Of a DNA stretch of 64,000 bases, positions 21,401-29,612 are shown one piece after another. The DNA is taken from the NCBI GenBank assembly GCA_050290865.1, contig JBNKIW010000005.1:123245-187244 (forward strand), in the 5' to 3' direction. The translations under genes and the position numbers were made by a program. Origin of the DNA: JARRLC01 sp050290865 (GTDB taxonomy: Bacteria > Pseudomonadota > Alphaproteobacteria > Rhizobiales > Rhodomicrobiaceae). Position 1 is the stretch's first letter, and every line of letters starts with the position of its first letter. A model generated the notes under the pieces. That model was not told the DNA's origin. It made no database searches and saw only the letters and a list, made by a program, of their open reading frames with translations.

Positions 21401-21714
21401 TGCTGACCGCCGACGCCGCGCGCGACGAAACCGTGTTTGCGAAACTGCTGCCGCTCGCCCGCATCGTGCTGCTGCAGGTGCACAAGGGCCGCGTCGCCAA
21501 GGACCGCATCGGCGAATTCCTGCATGCGCAGGCGCTCCTCAGCCGCGAACGGGCCGCGCGCATAGCGCCCGTTTTCACCGACCTGTCGCTTTCCGTCCTT
21601 GAACGCGACCGGACGCGCGCCGTCTCGGCCCTGCGCGACATCGAGGGAGCCTTTCCCGGCATCGTCGCTGCCTCGCCGCTGAAATCCGTGCCACTCGCCG
21701 TGAGGACCGCCTGA
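18484..21714 (+). CDS. Retron accessory protein: WGR domain plus ARM/HEAT-like repeats
   Basis: 1,076 residues from the GTG at 18484, chosen because the WGR domain (KIVRTSKLWFREGTSDKVYEVDL...RYGRRGQTL, residues 1-75) then starts at once; a TTG at 18427 is the alternative. WGR domains bind DNA ends or nucleic acid, as in PARP proteins. The remainder is alpha-helical with repeated hydrophobic heptads (for example AAPLLMQLVHKIGLP, ASPFDAVAQFGFSLAQTSLA), consistent with ARM/HEAT repeats. No nuclease or other catalytic motif was recognised. The stop overlaps the SWIM gene start by one base (TGATG). With the next gene and the reverse transcriptase it matches the ARM + WHSWIM + RT arrangement of type XIII retrons. 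Confidence 0.8.
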   Translation: MKIVRTSKLWFREGTSDKVYEVDLVDTETAGTEGHFLVNIRYGRRGQTLREGTKTPRPVELAAAEKIFDSVVVAKVNEGYRCQDGTEPVFAQTTNGAAPSAEPAADGRERVLLAQLEACLSHPWPEKQRDRLFWRVGELRICAAAPLLMQLVHKIGLPRTSYSMAWALVRCGGGDAFEMLRTLSTDANAPLVRGLAAFAVVSPAMGERRLRPQQTDALPEAIVRAMAYTDGAGDAASCHDLALPEARRRRASAALQEATDALYGALTGLAAREPLRASPALVEMYGLAQVNAGLHAQLAAVVSRLPVRPPYVPGLRRLFKYAEMIDDGVMFGTVAKVLETAKPMYQYAFLRRGAQTPSAWVQELNPHGRGLKPLTHLSGAPDTETAMSRQTTLYFKRRVWRAMRKRGEAGQTSYLDFATAYLLAFAAADAVTPVSQTQYRWDRETRRSIREKKVFTALPNAWSVGQIMHRNCEHVLLNTGSLGYNFSTAQDEEINSGEAFPELWDAHPEYALRLTLEARCEPVAAFGLRLLREKADFIEALPGETLELLLASPFDAVAQFGFSLAQTSLARGREDAGLLAALLASGVPQARALAIQRADNGDATPWVDLRLAFVAATSPYADVQAAARKWCSGHPLPREIAEALAPQLAAWLIERPDAGRVRHLRACLPLLWPAHDLPLAPETIGQLMAHDDAEIRATGIGMLAVSSVDVGVLPEGMWQTLLGSDAPEIQAAGLRLLARLSDEQLADRAPLVAALAIAASSEVRGAVRPLIARLSGRFPRLGDDLARRVIDSLFRTAPDDAYAEDAVTLFREALPVQFAALDGDLIWRLLQAKAKGAQLLGAAAIVSRDASIYSVRQLARLGNHPHAAVREWVMAAYDAAPARFQAEGADAVLLVESEWEDARAFAARSFDRWPESVWTPDVLAVIADSTKPEILAYARSLLRRLLKPGDASVQLIRLLEHPAASMHLLISEMLTADAARDETVFAKLLPLARIVLLQVHKGRVAKDRIGEFLHAQALLSRERAARIAPVFTDLSLSVLERDRTRAVSALRDIEGAFPGIVAASPLKSVPLAVRTA

Positions 21715-23393
21715 TGGAATTCCAGCACCGCTATTTCGGCGAGACGGCCGCCACGACCACCGCCGGCGCCAGCCAGTTCTCATTCGCGCCCGACACGCTT
21801 CGCGAGCCAACATTCTTCGTGGGTGAAGTGGCCGATCATCTCCCCTTCCGCGAATCGATGTCCGCGCTGCACCACGTCGTCGTCTCCGACCTCCGCTTCA
21901 AGCCGAAAGACCGCACCGCCTATTTCGCCTGGCTGAAGGATCACGAGCAGCAGCTTCTCGCCGAAGCCGCGGCGCAGCGGGGCGACATCAAGGCGCAGAT
22001 CGAGGAATTGCGCAAGGAACAGGCCGATCTATATAAGCGGACCAATAAGATCATGGGACCGTTCTGGGCGGCGCGGAAGAAGTATTTCGACTATCTGTAC
22101 AATCAGGACAAGGATGCGTGGTTCGTCCTTGATCCGGTGATCACCGTGCATCCGGACGAAATCTTCTTCGAATGTTTCAGTATGGACGAGTCGACTTATG
22201 GGCGCCTGTCCTGCGACCACGATACCTTCCGGAAGATCGGCGACATCGCCTACGGCACGACGAATATCGACTACAGCTATACGCTCTACGACGAGTTCCA
22301 GAAGATCCGCAGCTATCGCACCACCTCGCTTTCCATCGACCCGACCGGCTTCGAAGTGCAGACCTCGGGCGAGGAGGCCTACCGCGAGGAGAAGATCGAC
22401 CTGCCCGAGAGTTGGGTGCGCGGCTTTCTTCAGGTGTCGAGCGCCATGGCGCTGCCTGCCCATGTCGTCGAACTGCATCCCGTCGATATGCATAGCATTC
22501 TGGCGCGCCTCGCTGCCCGCAAGGAACGGCATGGGCCGCGCTCGCTGCGCTTTCTACTGGAGCCGGGGCAGCCGGTGCGCGTGCTCGTCGAGCCGTGGAA
22601 CGAGATGCTGACATTCCGGCGCTCGATCTACAAAGGCACGGCGGGCGCTGAAATCCGGATGTGGGGCCGCCGCCGTCTCGCCATTCTTGCCCGCGCCCTG
22701 CCGCTCGCCAAGTCGGTGCGGCTGCACCTTCTCGGCACGGGCCTGCCGTCTTTCGCGGTGGTGGACTATGGCGGCCTGCGCTTCACGCTCGGCATGTCCG
22801 GCTGGACGGCGAACGACTGGTCGCGCGCCGGACAGTTCGATCTGCTCGCGCCGCGCCAGCCGGTGGACGATCTCACTGCGGGCCATGTGTTCAACGCGCT
22901 GAAAGCCCGCTATTCGGCGACCGTCGCCGAACTTACCGCCGCGACCGGGCTGAATGGAGGGACCGTTGCCGCCGCGCTCACGGCCTACACCCAGGCGGGC
23001 CGCGTGATGTACGATCTGGACAAGGGCGTTTTCCGCCTGCGCGAACTGGCGCGCGAGCCGCTGCCGATGGGGGCGCTGCGTTTCGCCTCCGAACAGGAGG
23101 AGAAGGCGGACCGCTTCATCGCCGCGCGCCTCGTTACGGTGAAGGATGTGGGCGAGCGCGATGGCCGCCGCGTCATCAATGGCGAGGTCCTGGACGACGG
23201 CAAGCCCTGCCATCCGATGATCGCTCTCGACAATGACGAGCGCCTCGTCGAGGCCCGCTGCGACTGCTATTTCTACGGCCACAACAAGCTGATGCGCGGC
23301 CCGTGCGAACACATGCTCGCTCTGCGGCGCATATACAACACTCAGATTGCGGTTGCGGCGACCGCTAAGAAAACGATCGGCGGTGCCGCATGA
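21714..23393 (+). CDS. Retron accessory protein: winged helix plus SWIM zinc finger (WHSWIM)
   Basis: 559 residues. The N-terminal part (about 1-380) is of unknown fold and has a coiled-coil-like stretch (LLAEAAAQRGDIKAQIEELRKEQ, about 80-105). A winged helix-turn-helix can be recognised at about residue 390-445 (VFNALKARYSATVAELTAATGLNGGTVAAALTAYTQAGRVMYD). The C-terminal SWIM finger has Cys516-x-Cys518, 12 residues, then Cys531-x-His533. SWIM and winged-helix domains both bind nucleic acid or partners. The gene is coupled to the ARM gene upstream and followed by the non-coding RNA and the reverse transcriptase. In tripartite retrons such proteins act as effector or effector partner; the exact activity of this pair is not known to me. 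Confidence 0.82.
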   Translation: MEFQHRYFGETAATTTAGASQFSFAPDTLREPTFFVGEVADHLPFRESMSALHHVVVSDLRFKPKDRTAYFAWLKDHEQQLLAEAAAQRGDIKAQIEELRKEQADLYKRTNKIMGPFWAARKKYFDYLYNQDKDAWFVLDPVITVHPDEIFFECFSMDESTYGRLSCDHDTFRKIGDIAYGTTNIDYSYTLYDEFQKIRSYRTTSLSIDPTGFEVQTSGEEAYREEKIDLPESWVRGFLQVSSAMALPAHVVELHPVDMHSILARLAARKERHGPRSLRFLLEPGQPVRVLVEPWNEMLTFRRSIYKGTAGAEIRMWGRRRLAILARALPLAKSVRLHLLGTGLPSFAVVDYGGLRFTLGMSGWTANDWSRAGQFDLLAPRQPVDDLTAGHVFNALKARYSATVAELTAATGLNGGTVAAALTAYTQAGRVMYDLDKGVFRLRELAREPLPMGALRFASEQEEKADRFIAARLVTVKDVGERDGRRVINGEVLDDGKPCHPMIALDNDERLVEARCDCYFYGHNKLMRGPCEHMLALRRIYNTQIAVAATAKKTIGGAA

Positions 23394-23422
23394 CCGCCGC
23401 AAATCTCAACCAGATTGCAGCC

Positions 23423-23440
23423 ATGAGGGGCGCCCGCCGG
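23423..23440 (+). repeat. Retron a1 inverted repeat arm
   Basis: Eighteen bases (ATGAGGGGCGCCCGCCGG) that pair with a2 at 23638-23655. This duplex is what a retron reverse transcriptase uses to position the priming guanosine. Confidence 0.8.
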
Positions 23441-23637
23441 CGCGGACCTTGCATCACGGGCGGTGTTGCGCCGTCCTTGCATCATGCCCGGCAAAGCGTC
23501 ACTGGGCCAATCTTCACTGGGCCGGTACTGACTATGGTGTCGCTTTTGCAGTTTGGGTTCTTTGAACCCAATAGCGACACCATAGTCGTACCGGCTTCGA
23601 GTGGATCGGCCCAGTCCCAAGAGAAGACGAAGGCAAA

Positions 23638-23655
23638 CCGGCCGGCGCTCCTCAT
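23638..23655 (+). repeat. Retron a2 inverted repeat arm
   Basis: Eighteen bases (CCGGCCGGCGCTCCTCAT), the partner of a1. It ends about 90 bp before the reverse transcriptase start. Confidence 0.8.
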
Positions 23656-23745
23656 TTCTGTTGGCCGCGATCAGACAAGCATCGCGGCACGGCTCTCCTC
23701 AAAGTTCGATGAAATGGCCCGGCCCTCCGGCCAGGAGGTGCGCGC

Positions 23746-25449
23746 ATGAGCGGCAACATCCGTCAGCAACTCTACGACCGCATCCGCGAAAGCTCGAAGG
23801 ATGAAGTCATCCTCGACGAGATGATCCGGCTCGGCTTCTGGCCGCGCACCGAAGGCATGCCCTCGGCGCCGGAAGAGTTGATCAAGCGCGGCGGCGAAAT
23901 CTCCCGCGCGCTCGCCGAGCTGTACAAGAAGCAGGCGCGATGGACGGACCCCGAACGTGCGCTCAAGGAGATGCACAAAGAGCGCAAGCGCGCGGCCATG
24001 GAGCGACGCAAGGAGACGAAGCTCCGCAACGCGCAGAAGCGCCATGAGCGTGCGCTCGCCTGGGCCGAGCGGAAGAAGTCGGACATCGCCTATCTGGGCG
24101 AGGGTGTTTCCGCCGGGTTGACGCACGGAGCCAAGGCGCGCGAGGCGATGCCGGACGGCCTGCCGGTCATCGCGGACGCCAGGGCGCTGGCGGCGGCGAT
24201 GGGCGTGGCCCTTGGCGAATTGCGGTTCCTCAGCTTTGAGCGGGCGCTCAGCCGGACCAGCCACTACCAGCGTTTCCTGCTGCCGAAGAAGGCGGGCGGC
24301 CACCGGCTGATTTCCGCGCCCATGCCGCGTCTGAAGCGCGCGCAGTACTGGATTCTCGACAACATCCTGGCGAAGGTGCCCGTGCACGACGCCGCGCATG
24401 GCTTCGTGGGCAGCCGCTCGATCCTGACCAACGCCGCGCCGCATGTGGGCCGCGATGTCGTCATCAATCTCGACATGAAGGACTTCTTCCCGACGCTGTC
24501 GTGGCGGCGGGTGCGCGGCAAGTTCCGCGGGCTCGGTTATTCCGAGGGTGTCGCAACCGTGCTGGCGCTGATCTGCACCGAGCCGGACATCGACGAGGTC
24601 GAATTGGACGGCGAGCGGCTTTACCTGCGCAAGGGCCCGCGCCGTCTGCCGCAGGGCGCACCGACGTCCCCCGCCCTCACCAATCTCATCTGCTTGCGGC
24701 TGGACAAACGGCTGACGGGGCTGGCGGCCAAGCTCGGCTTCACCTATACGCGATACGCCGACGATATGACGTTCTCGGCCTCGGGCGAAGCGGCGGATAA
24801 GGTTGGTACGCTTCTCAAGGCGGTCAGCGATATCGTGGCGGCGGAAGGCTTCACGGTGCACCCGGACAAGACGCGGATCATGCGCAGGCATCGGCGCCAG
24901 GAAGTGACCGGACTCGTGGTGAATGACGGGATTGGCGTCCCTCGCGACACGCTCCGGCGTTTCCGCGCGCTCATCCACCAGATCGAGAAGAGCGGGCCGG
25001 AGGGCAAGAGCTGGGGCGCGGGCGGGAATGTGCTCAGCGCCGCGCTGGGTTTCGCGCATTTCATACGCATGGTTGACGCGGAAAAGGGCGCGCCGTTGGT
25101 CGCACAGGCCGAGGCGCTGACGAAGCGTTACGGTACGGGGGGGCAGCCAGCCATGCAGCGCGATTTCCGCGCAAAAGCCGCGAAAGGCGAGCAGCCTTTG
25201 CCGCGCTGGTGGAAGCCCGCCGAACCGGAGGTTCCCAAGCCGGATCCGGTGCTGGCCGCTCAGTTGGGAGAGCGCGACCGCTCTCAGCCGGGGCGGAACG
25301 GGGAAGATCGGGAAGCGCCCGTAAGCTCCCTGTCGCTGCTTGGCGGAAGACAGCGTACGGAGTCCTCTCCATCCGAGCCCCGGCCCGAGCAGCCTTCGTC
25401 GGGCAGATCGCTGTTTGCGCGGCTATTTTCGCGCCGCAACCGGGACTGA
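23746..25449 (+). CDS. Retron-type reverse transcriptase
   Basis: 567 residues. It makes multicopy single-stranded DNA from the adjacent RNA. All marks of a retron RT are present: the region X motif NAxxH (NAAPH, 229-233), INLDMKDFFPTL with the first catalytic Asp (about 242), LPQGAPTSP (301-309), the catalytic YADD (337-340) and the region Y motif VTG (387-389). Two additions frame the core: a charged, probably coiled-coil N-terminus of about 120 residues (KEMHKERKRAAMERRKETK) and a Pro/Glu/Arg-rich, probably disordered tail of about 80 residues. It ends 17 bp from the convergent glnE gene. It forms the third protein gene of the type XIII-like unit. Confidence 0.93.
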   Translation: MSGNIRQQLYDRIRESSKDEVILDEMIRLGFWPRTEGMPSAPEELIKRGGEISRALAELYKKQARWTDPERALKEMHKERKRAAMERRKETKLRNAQKRHERALAWAERKKSDIAYLGEGVSAGLTHGAKAREAMPDGLPVIADARALAAAMGVALGELRFLSFERALSRTSHYQRFLLPKKAGGHRLISAPMPRLKRAQYWILDNILAKVPVHDAAHGFVGSRSILTNAAPHVGRDVVINLDMKDFFPTLSWRRVRGKFRGLGYSEGVATVLALICTEPDIDEVELDGERLYLRKGPRRLPQGAPTSPALTNLICLRLDKRLTGLAAKLGFTYTRYADDMTFSASGEAADKVGTLLKAVSDIVAAEGFTVHPDKTRIMRRHRRQEVTGLVVNDGIGVPRDTLRRFRALIHQIEKSGPEGKSWGAGGNVLSAALGFAHFIRMVDAEKGAPLVAQAEALTKRYGTGGQPAMQRDFRAKAAKGEQPLPRWWKPAEPEVPKPDPVLAAQLGERDRSQPGRNGEDREAPVSSLSLLGGRQRTESSPSEPRPEQPSSGRSLFARLFSRRNRD

Positions 25450-25466
25450 CGCCAGCGGAAGGCGCG

Positions 25467-28418
25467 TCACACGATCAGCCGGGCGGAACACTCCGCCACC
25501 GCCTGGAGCCGCGCGACGAGCAGCGGCTCGACTTTCCCGAAGCTGCCCACCCCCGCGGCGCGCGCGAGCATGGTCTTCAGCCCCTCCGGCGCGGTGGACG
25601 GATCGAAATGCGCCTCCAGACACAAGCGCAGGATCTGCGTCAAGCTGTGATAGAGCGCCGCGGCCTGTGTGAGCGTCTGCGCATCGCGGGGCGACAGCAA
25701 GCCGTGATCGCGCAGCTTGCCAAGTGCGGCCGCCGTGTTCTGGTCGAGGATGCCAGGATGCTCATGAGCGTGCACGAGTTGCAGAAACTGCGCAATGAAC
25801 TCGATGTCGATCAGTCCGCCATGTGCGAGCTTGATATCCCAGAGGCGCCTGCTGCCCTTCTCCTCGGCGATGCGGCGGCGCATATGGCGCAAATCTTCGG
25901 CGGTCCTGGCGCGGTCGCGCGGTTTGCACAGGACGCCGCGAATGGTCCCGGCTACCGCTTCGCGCAAGGCGTTCGGCCCGGAGACCAGCCGGGCGCGCGT
26001 CAGCGCCAGATGCTCCCATGTCCAGGCGTCGCGGTTCTGATATTCGATGAAGCTGGCGAGGCTCGTCGCCACCGGACCGGAGTTGCCCGAGGGGCGCAGG
26101 CGCATATCGACGGCGTATAGCCGCCCCTCGGCGGTCGGCGCGGACAGCGCGGCGATGAGGCGCTGCGTCTGGCGCGCATAATATTGTGTCACGGATAGCG
26201 GTTTCGGCCCATCCGACAGGGCCGCCGGATCATCCGAAGTGTAGATGATGATCAGGTCGAGATCGGAGTTGGCCGCCATCTCGCCGCTGCCGAGCTTGCC
26301 CATGCCGATGACGGCCATCTGGCCGCCGGAGAGATGGCCATGCTGCTCCCGCATCAGCGTTTCGACCCGCGTCTGCAGCCGTGCGATCATCTCGCCCGCC
26401 AGCGCCACATAGGCATGCCCGGCTTCCTCGGCGTTGATCGTCCCCGACAGCAGGCGGACGCCGATCAGGAACGCCTGCTCCTTGCCTACCGCGCGCGCGC
26501 GGTCCAGGCAGTCCTCGTAGGAACGGCTCGCCGCCAGCGCCGCGCCGATGATGGCGTCCAGCGCCTCCGCCGATGGAAGTTCGCCGAGAAAGCCGGGATC
26601 GAGAACCGCGTCCATGACACGGGAGCGGCGGCTGACCAGCCTCGCCAGTCGAGGCGCCGTCCCGAGGATGTCGGCCAGCAGTTGCAGCAGGTTCGGGTTC
26701 GAGCGCAGAGTTGCGAAAAGCTGGACGCCCGCGGGCAGCTCCGCGAGGAAGCGGTCGAAATGGCCCAGTGCTGCGTCGGGCTGCGCGGTGCGGGCGAGCG
26801 CCTCCAGGAGGTTCGGCGTGAATTCGGTAAGGCTTTCGCGGGCGCGGGCGCTGCGCATCGCCGGATAGCGTCCGAAATGCCAGCCGCGCACGGTGGCGAT
26901 GACGCCCGAAGGGCTGGAAAAGCCCATCGCCGCCAGGGTCTGAACCGTCGCCGGGTCGTCGCTGTCGCCGGTGAAGACGAGATTGCCGTTACCCGTTTCC
27001 TGTTCGCGCGACAGGGCGGGCACGTCCTCGAACAGCACCGCGTAATGCGCCTCGACGGTCTCCAGCCGCTCGCGCACCGCCGCGCCGAGTGACGCACCGC
27101 CCTCATAACCGGCGAAATGCGCGATTCTCTCAAACTTCGCCGGGTTGGCGGGCAGCGAATGCGTCTGCTCGTCGTCGAGCATTTGCAGGCGGTGCTCGAT
27201 GCCGCGCAAGAACCGGTAAGCCTCGGCGAGTTGCGCCGCCGTCTCGGGCGTGATCCACTCCCGCTCCGCAAGGCCGTCGAGTGCGGCGATCGTTCCCGGC
27301 ACACGGAGATCCGGCTGCCGCCCGCCCGCGATGAGTTGCTGCGTTTGCACGAAGAACTCGATTTCGCGGATACCGCCGCGGCCCAGCTTGAGATTGTGCC
27401 CCTCCACCGCCACCTGCCCGTGGCCCTTGTGGGCGTGGATCTGGCGCTTCATGGCGTGAATGTCGGCGATGGCGGCGTAGTCGAGATATTTGCGCCAGAT
27501 ATAGGGGCTGAGGTCGCGCAGGAAATTATGGCCTGCCGCGATATCGCCCGCCACGGGCCGCGCTTTGATGAAGGCTGCGCGCTCCCAGTTCTGGCCGAAG
27601 GTTTCGTAATAATGCAGCGCGGCGTCCACCGACAGCGCCACCTGCGTTGCGCCGGGATCGGGACGCAGGCGCAGATCGGTGCGGAAGACGTAGCCCTCGG
27701 GGGTGCGCTCGGTCATCAGCTTCACGAGGTCGCGCGTCAGCCGGACGAAGAACGGCCCCGGCTCCAAGCTGTCCATCAGCGGCGCGATCGCCGGATCGTA
27801 AAAGACGATGAGGTCGATGTCGCTGGAGTAGTTCAGCTCGCGGGCTCCATACTTGCCCATGCCGAGCACGATGTAGCCGCTGCCGGACTCGGGGGCGTTG
27901 GCGTCAGGGGGCGCCATCCGACCCCGGATCGCCGCCTCGCCAAGAAGGAAGCGGACGGCAGCCCGCACCACCATGTCGGCGCCCGAGGACAGGGCCGCGG
28001 TGACCTCGTCCACGTCCCAGGCGCCGCCGAGATCGGCCAGCGCCGTGATCAGCGCCAACCGCCGTTTTGCCTGCCGCAGCGGCTTCATGGCCTCGTCGTG
28101 GCGGCGCACGTCTTTCATGGCGACGGCCAGCCGCTCGCCGATGCCCTGCAGATATGTCTCCGGCTTCGCTTCGAGGCAGGCGCGCAGCTCGGGCGGGTTG
28201 GACAGGATCAGCGCCGACAGATAGGGCGACGTGGCGAAAATGCCGTTGAGCAGTCTGCCCGCCGGCGTCCCCATATCGAGCCATGCGGGCCGCGCGCCGT
28301 CCGCAGCCTCGGCGAGTTTCGCCGTGAGCGTGGCCATGTGGCGCCCGGCGGTGTCCGGGTCATGGACGATAGGAGCGGATCGGATGCGGTCGATGAGCGG
28401 CAAAGGCGTCTTCCTCAT
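25467..28418 (-). CDS. glnE: Bifunctional glutamine synthetase adenylyltransferase/deadenylyltransferase
   Basis: 983 residues from the ATG at 28418, chosen because family similarity starts there (MRKTPLPLIDRIRSAP); the frame upstream is open but unlike the family. GlnE adds AMP to, or removes it from, glutamine synthetase in response to nitrogen status relayed by PII proteins. Two nucleotidyltransferase domains are seen, each with GMGKxGxxE and an S-D-hydrophobic-D-L pair: GMGKYGARELNYSSDIDLIVFYDP in the N-terminal deadenylylating half and GMGKLGSGEMAANSDLDLIIIY in the C-terminal adenylylating half. The length matches the family. It stands alone here, with no nitrogen genes beside it. Confidence 0.95.
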   Translation of the reverse strand: MRKTPLPLIDRIRSAPIVHDPDTAGRHMATLTAKLAEAADGARPAWLDMGTPAGRLLNGIFATSPYLSALILSNPPELRACLEAKPETYLQGIGERLAVAMKDVRRHDEAMKPLRQAKRRLALITALADLGGAWDVDEVTAALSSGADMVVRAAVRFLLGEAAIRGRMAPPDANAPESGSGYIVLGMGKYGARELNYSSDIDLIVFYDPAIAPLMDSLEPGPFFVRLTRDLVKLMTERTPEGYVFRTDLRLRPDPGATQVALSVDAALHYYETFGQNWERAAFIKARPVAGDIAAGHNFLRDLSPYIWRKYLDYAAIADIHAMKRQIHAHKGHGQVAVEGHNLKLGRGGIREIEFFVQTQQLIAGGRQPDLRVPGTIAALDGLAEREWITPETAAQLAEAYRFLRGIEHRLQMLDDEQTHSLPANPAKFERIAHFAGYEGGASLGAAVRERLETVEAHYAVLFEDVPALSREQETGNGNLVFTGDSDDPATVQTLAAMGFSSPSGVIATVRGWHFGRYPAMRSARARESLTEFTPNLLEALARTAQPDAALGHFDRFLAELPAGVQLFATLRSNPNLLQLLADILGTAPRLARLVSRRSRVMDAVLDPGFLGELPSAEALDAIIGAALAASRSYEDCLDRARAVGKEQAFLIGVRLLSGTINAEEAGHAYVALAGEMIARLQTRVETLMREQHGHLSGGQMAVIGMGKLGSGEMAANSDLDLIIIYTSDDPAALSDGPKPLSVTQYYARQTQRLIAALSAPTAEGRLYAVDMRLRPSGNSGPVATSLASFIEYQNRDAWTWEHLALTRARLVSGPNALREAVAGTIRGVLCKPRDRARTAEDLRHMRRRIAEEKGSRRLWDIKLAHGGLIDIEFIAQFLQLVHAHEHPGILDQNTAAALGKLRDHGLLSPRDAQTLTQAAALYHSLTQILRLCLEAHFDPSTAPEGLKTMLARAAGVGSFGKVEPLLVARLQAVAECSARLIV

Positions 28419-28485
28419 GCTCACCAGTGCATAGCGAAGGTGGCGGAGGAAGGCAAATGCCGCCTGGGGCCGCCGGGCGCTGCGC

Positions 28486-28959
28486 CTACCTGGGGCCCCA
28501 CGGCATGATCGGAACCGTCGAGATCGAGTTCTGCGGCGAACCGTCGACCAGCTTGTCGCTGATGGCGAGATAGACGAGCGTGTTCCGCTTCTTGTCCACC
28601 ACGCGGTAGACATGCGTTTTCTTGAAGAAGACCGAGGTGCGCTCGGAATAGACCTCGTCGCGTTCGCCGAGCTTGTCGAGTTCGACGGTGATCGGCCCGA
28701 TCTGGCGGCAGGCGATCGAGAAGCGGCTGGGATCTTCGGCCAGGCCCAGCGATCCGCTGATGCCGCCGGTGCGCGCCTGGCTGATATGGCAGGCGACGCC
28801 GGGCACTTTCGGGTCGTCGAACGCGCTGACGCAGACCTTGTCATTGGCGCCGAGGAGGCGGAACGTCGTCGAGACGCAGGAGATGTCTTCGGCGGAGGCG
28901 GGGAGCACCGCGGCGAGGGACGCCACGGCGAGCGTGAGAGGCAGGAGCGTGGTCTTCAT
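28486..28959 (-). CDS. creA: CreA family exported protein
   Basis: 157 residues with a signal peptide (LLPLTLAVASLAAVLPASA). The mature part matches CreA: ISCVSTTFRLLGANDKVCVSAFDDPKVPGVACHISQARTGG, then RQIGPI and VFFKKTHVYRVVDKKRNTLVYL. Its function is unknown. Three Cys in the mature N-terminal half and one later could form disulfides in the periplasm. It is the last gene before a 150-bp gap to the DUF934 gene. Confidence 0.9.
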   Translation of the reverse strand: MKTTLLPLTLAVASLAAVLPASAEDISCVSTTFRLLGANDKVCVSAFDDPKVPGVACHISQARTGGISGSLGLAEDPSRFSIACRQIGPITVELDKLGERDEVYSERTSVFFKKTHVYRVVDKKRNTLVYLAISDKLVDGSPQNSISTVPIMPWGPR

Positions 28960-29108
28960 CGGGAACCTTCGGATTGAGCCGGATCAGGCCTTTATGTGAT
29001 GACTGACACACCACATGCCAAGCGGCGGGCGGGATGGCAAAGTGTATTTACCACGCCCGGCTTGTGCGCCCCAATCGGTTCACCCGTTGTTCGCGGCGAA
29101 TGTCGCCT

Positions 29109-29612
29109 TCATCGGCACCAGCGGGCCGCAAGGATACTGCGGCGCTCGCCGTAACCTTCCTGGTAGGCCAGGGGTACGCCGCGGGCAGCTGCGATCCAGT
29201 GCGTCTCGGGCTGGCGTTGCGCCAGCGCGTCCGGGATTTCCACCCTGTCGAAGCCGCAGGACCGGGCCGCCGCGTACTGATCGGCGATGACATGGCCGGT
29301 GGCGCGCAATTCGCCCGTGAAGCCCGCGCGGCGCAGGCGCTGGGCGATGGTGAAGCCGCGGCCGTCGGCCGATTTCGGAAACGCAACCGCAATCAGCTCC
29401 AGGCGCGGCAGCCATTGCGCCAGCGCGACGACGTCCACATCGTTCGAGATGTCGGCGCCGAGCGCGTGCCCGGCGTCGATGAACGCCTCGCCCTCCGCCG
29501 CCAGACGCGCGAATGGCAGGATGACGCGGGTGCCAGCCGCTACCCGCTCGCCCTCCGCAGGGCGCACCCAGTCGTCGGCCAGGAAACGGCCCCTTTCATC
29601 AATGAGCGGCAT
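29109..29612 (-). CDS. DUF934 protein of the sulfite reductase cluster
   Basis: 167 residues. It matches DUF934 proteins, which occur beside alphaproteobacterial sulfite/nitrite reductase genes (segments LELIAVAFPKSADGRGFTIAQRLR and GFTGELRATGHVIADQY). The molecular role is not established; a helper in assimilatory sulfate reduction is inferred from context. It overlaps the cysI-like gene by 14 bp. The cysH gene that often follows is absent; creA follows instead. Confidence 0.88.
   Translation of the reverse strand: MPLIDERGRFLADDWVRPAEGERVAAGTRVILPFARLAAEGEAFIDAGHALGADISNDVDVVALAQWLPRLELIAVAFPKSADGRGFTIAQRLRRAGFTGELRATGHVIADQYAAARSCGFDRVEIPDALAQRQPETHWIAAARGVPLAYQEGYGERRSILAARWCR

Larger units (their letters stand above)
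23418..23660 (+). ncRNA. Retron non-coding RNA (msr-msd) with a1/a2 ends and long msd hairpin
   Basis: Template and primer RNA of the retron, in the usual place directly upstream of the reverse transcriptase. The ends pair: a1 (23423-23440) with a2 (23638-23655), 18 positions with one G-U and one C-C. The msr part (about 23441-23500) has small GC stems (GGCG/CGCC around a GTGTTG loop; CGGGC/GCCCG) and a repeated CCTTGCATCA. The msd part (23501-23615) is a long hairpin: outer arms ACTGGGCC/GGCCCAGT, inner arms 23521-23544 and 23573-23595 pairing over 23 bp with one bulged T, and a terminal hairpin TTGGGTTC-TTT-GAACCCAA (23553-23571). The branching guanosine and exact ends cannot be fixed by eye. 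Confidence 0.85.

Noticed and set aside
23390..23749. 119-codon frame over the retron ncRNA as a protein gene
   Set aside because: No protein family look, and the stretch is filled by a1/a2 arms and a long hairpin. Kept only as a finding about possible translational coupling.
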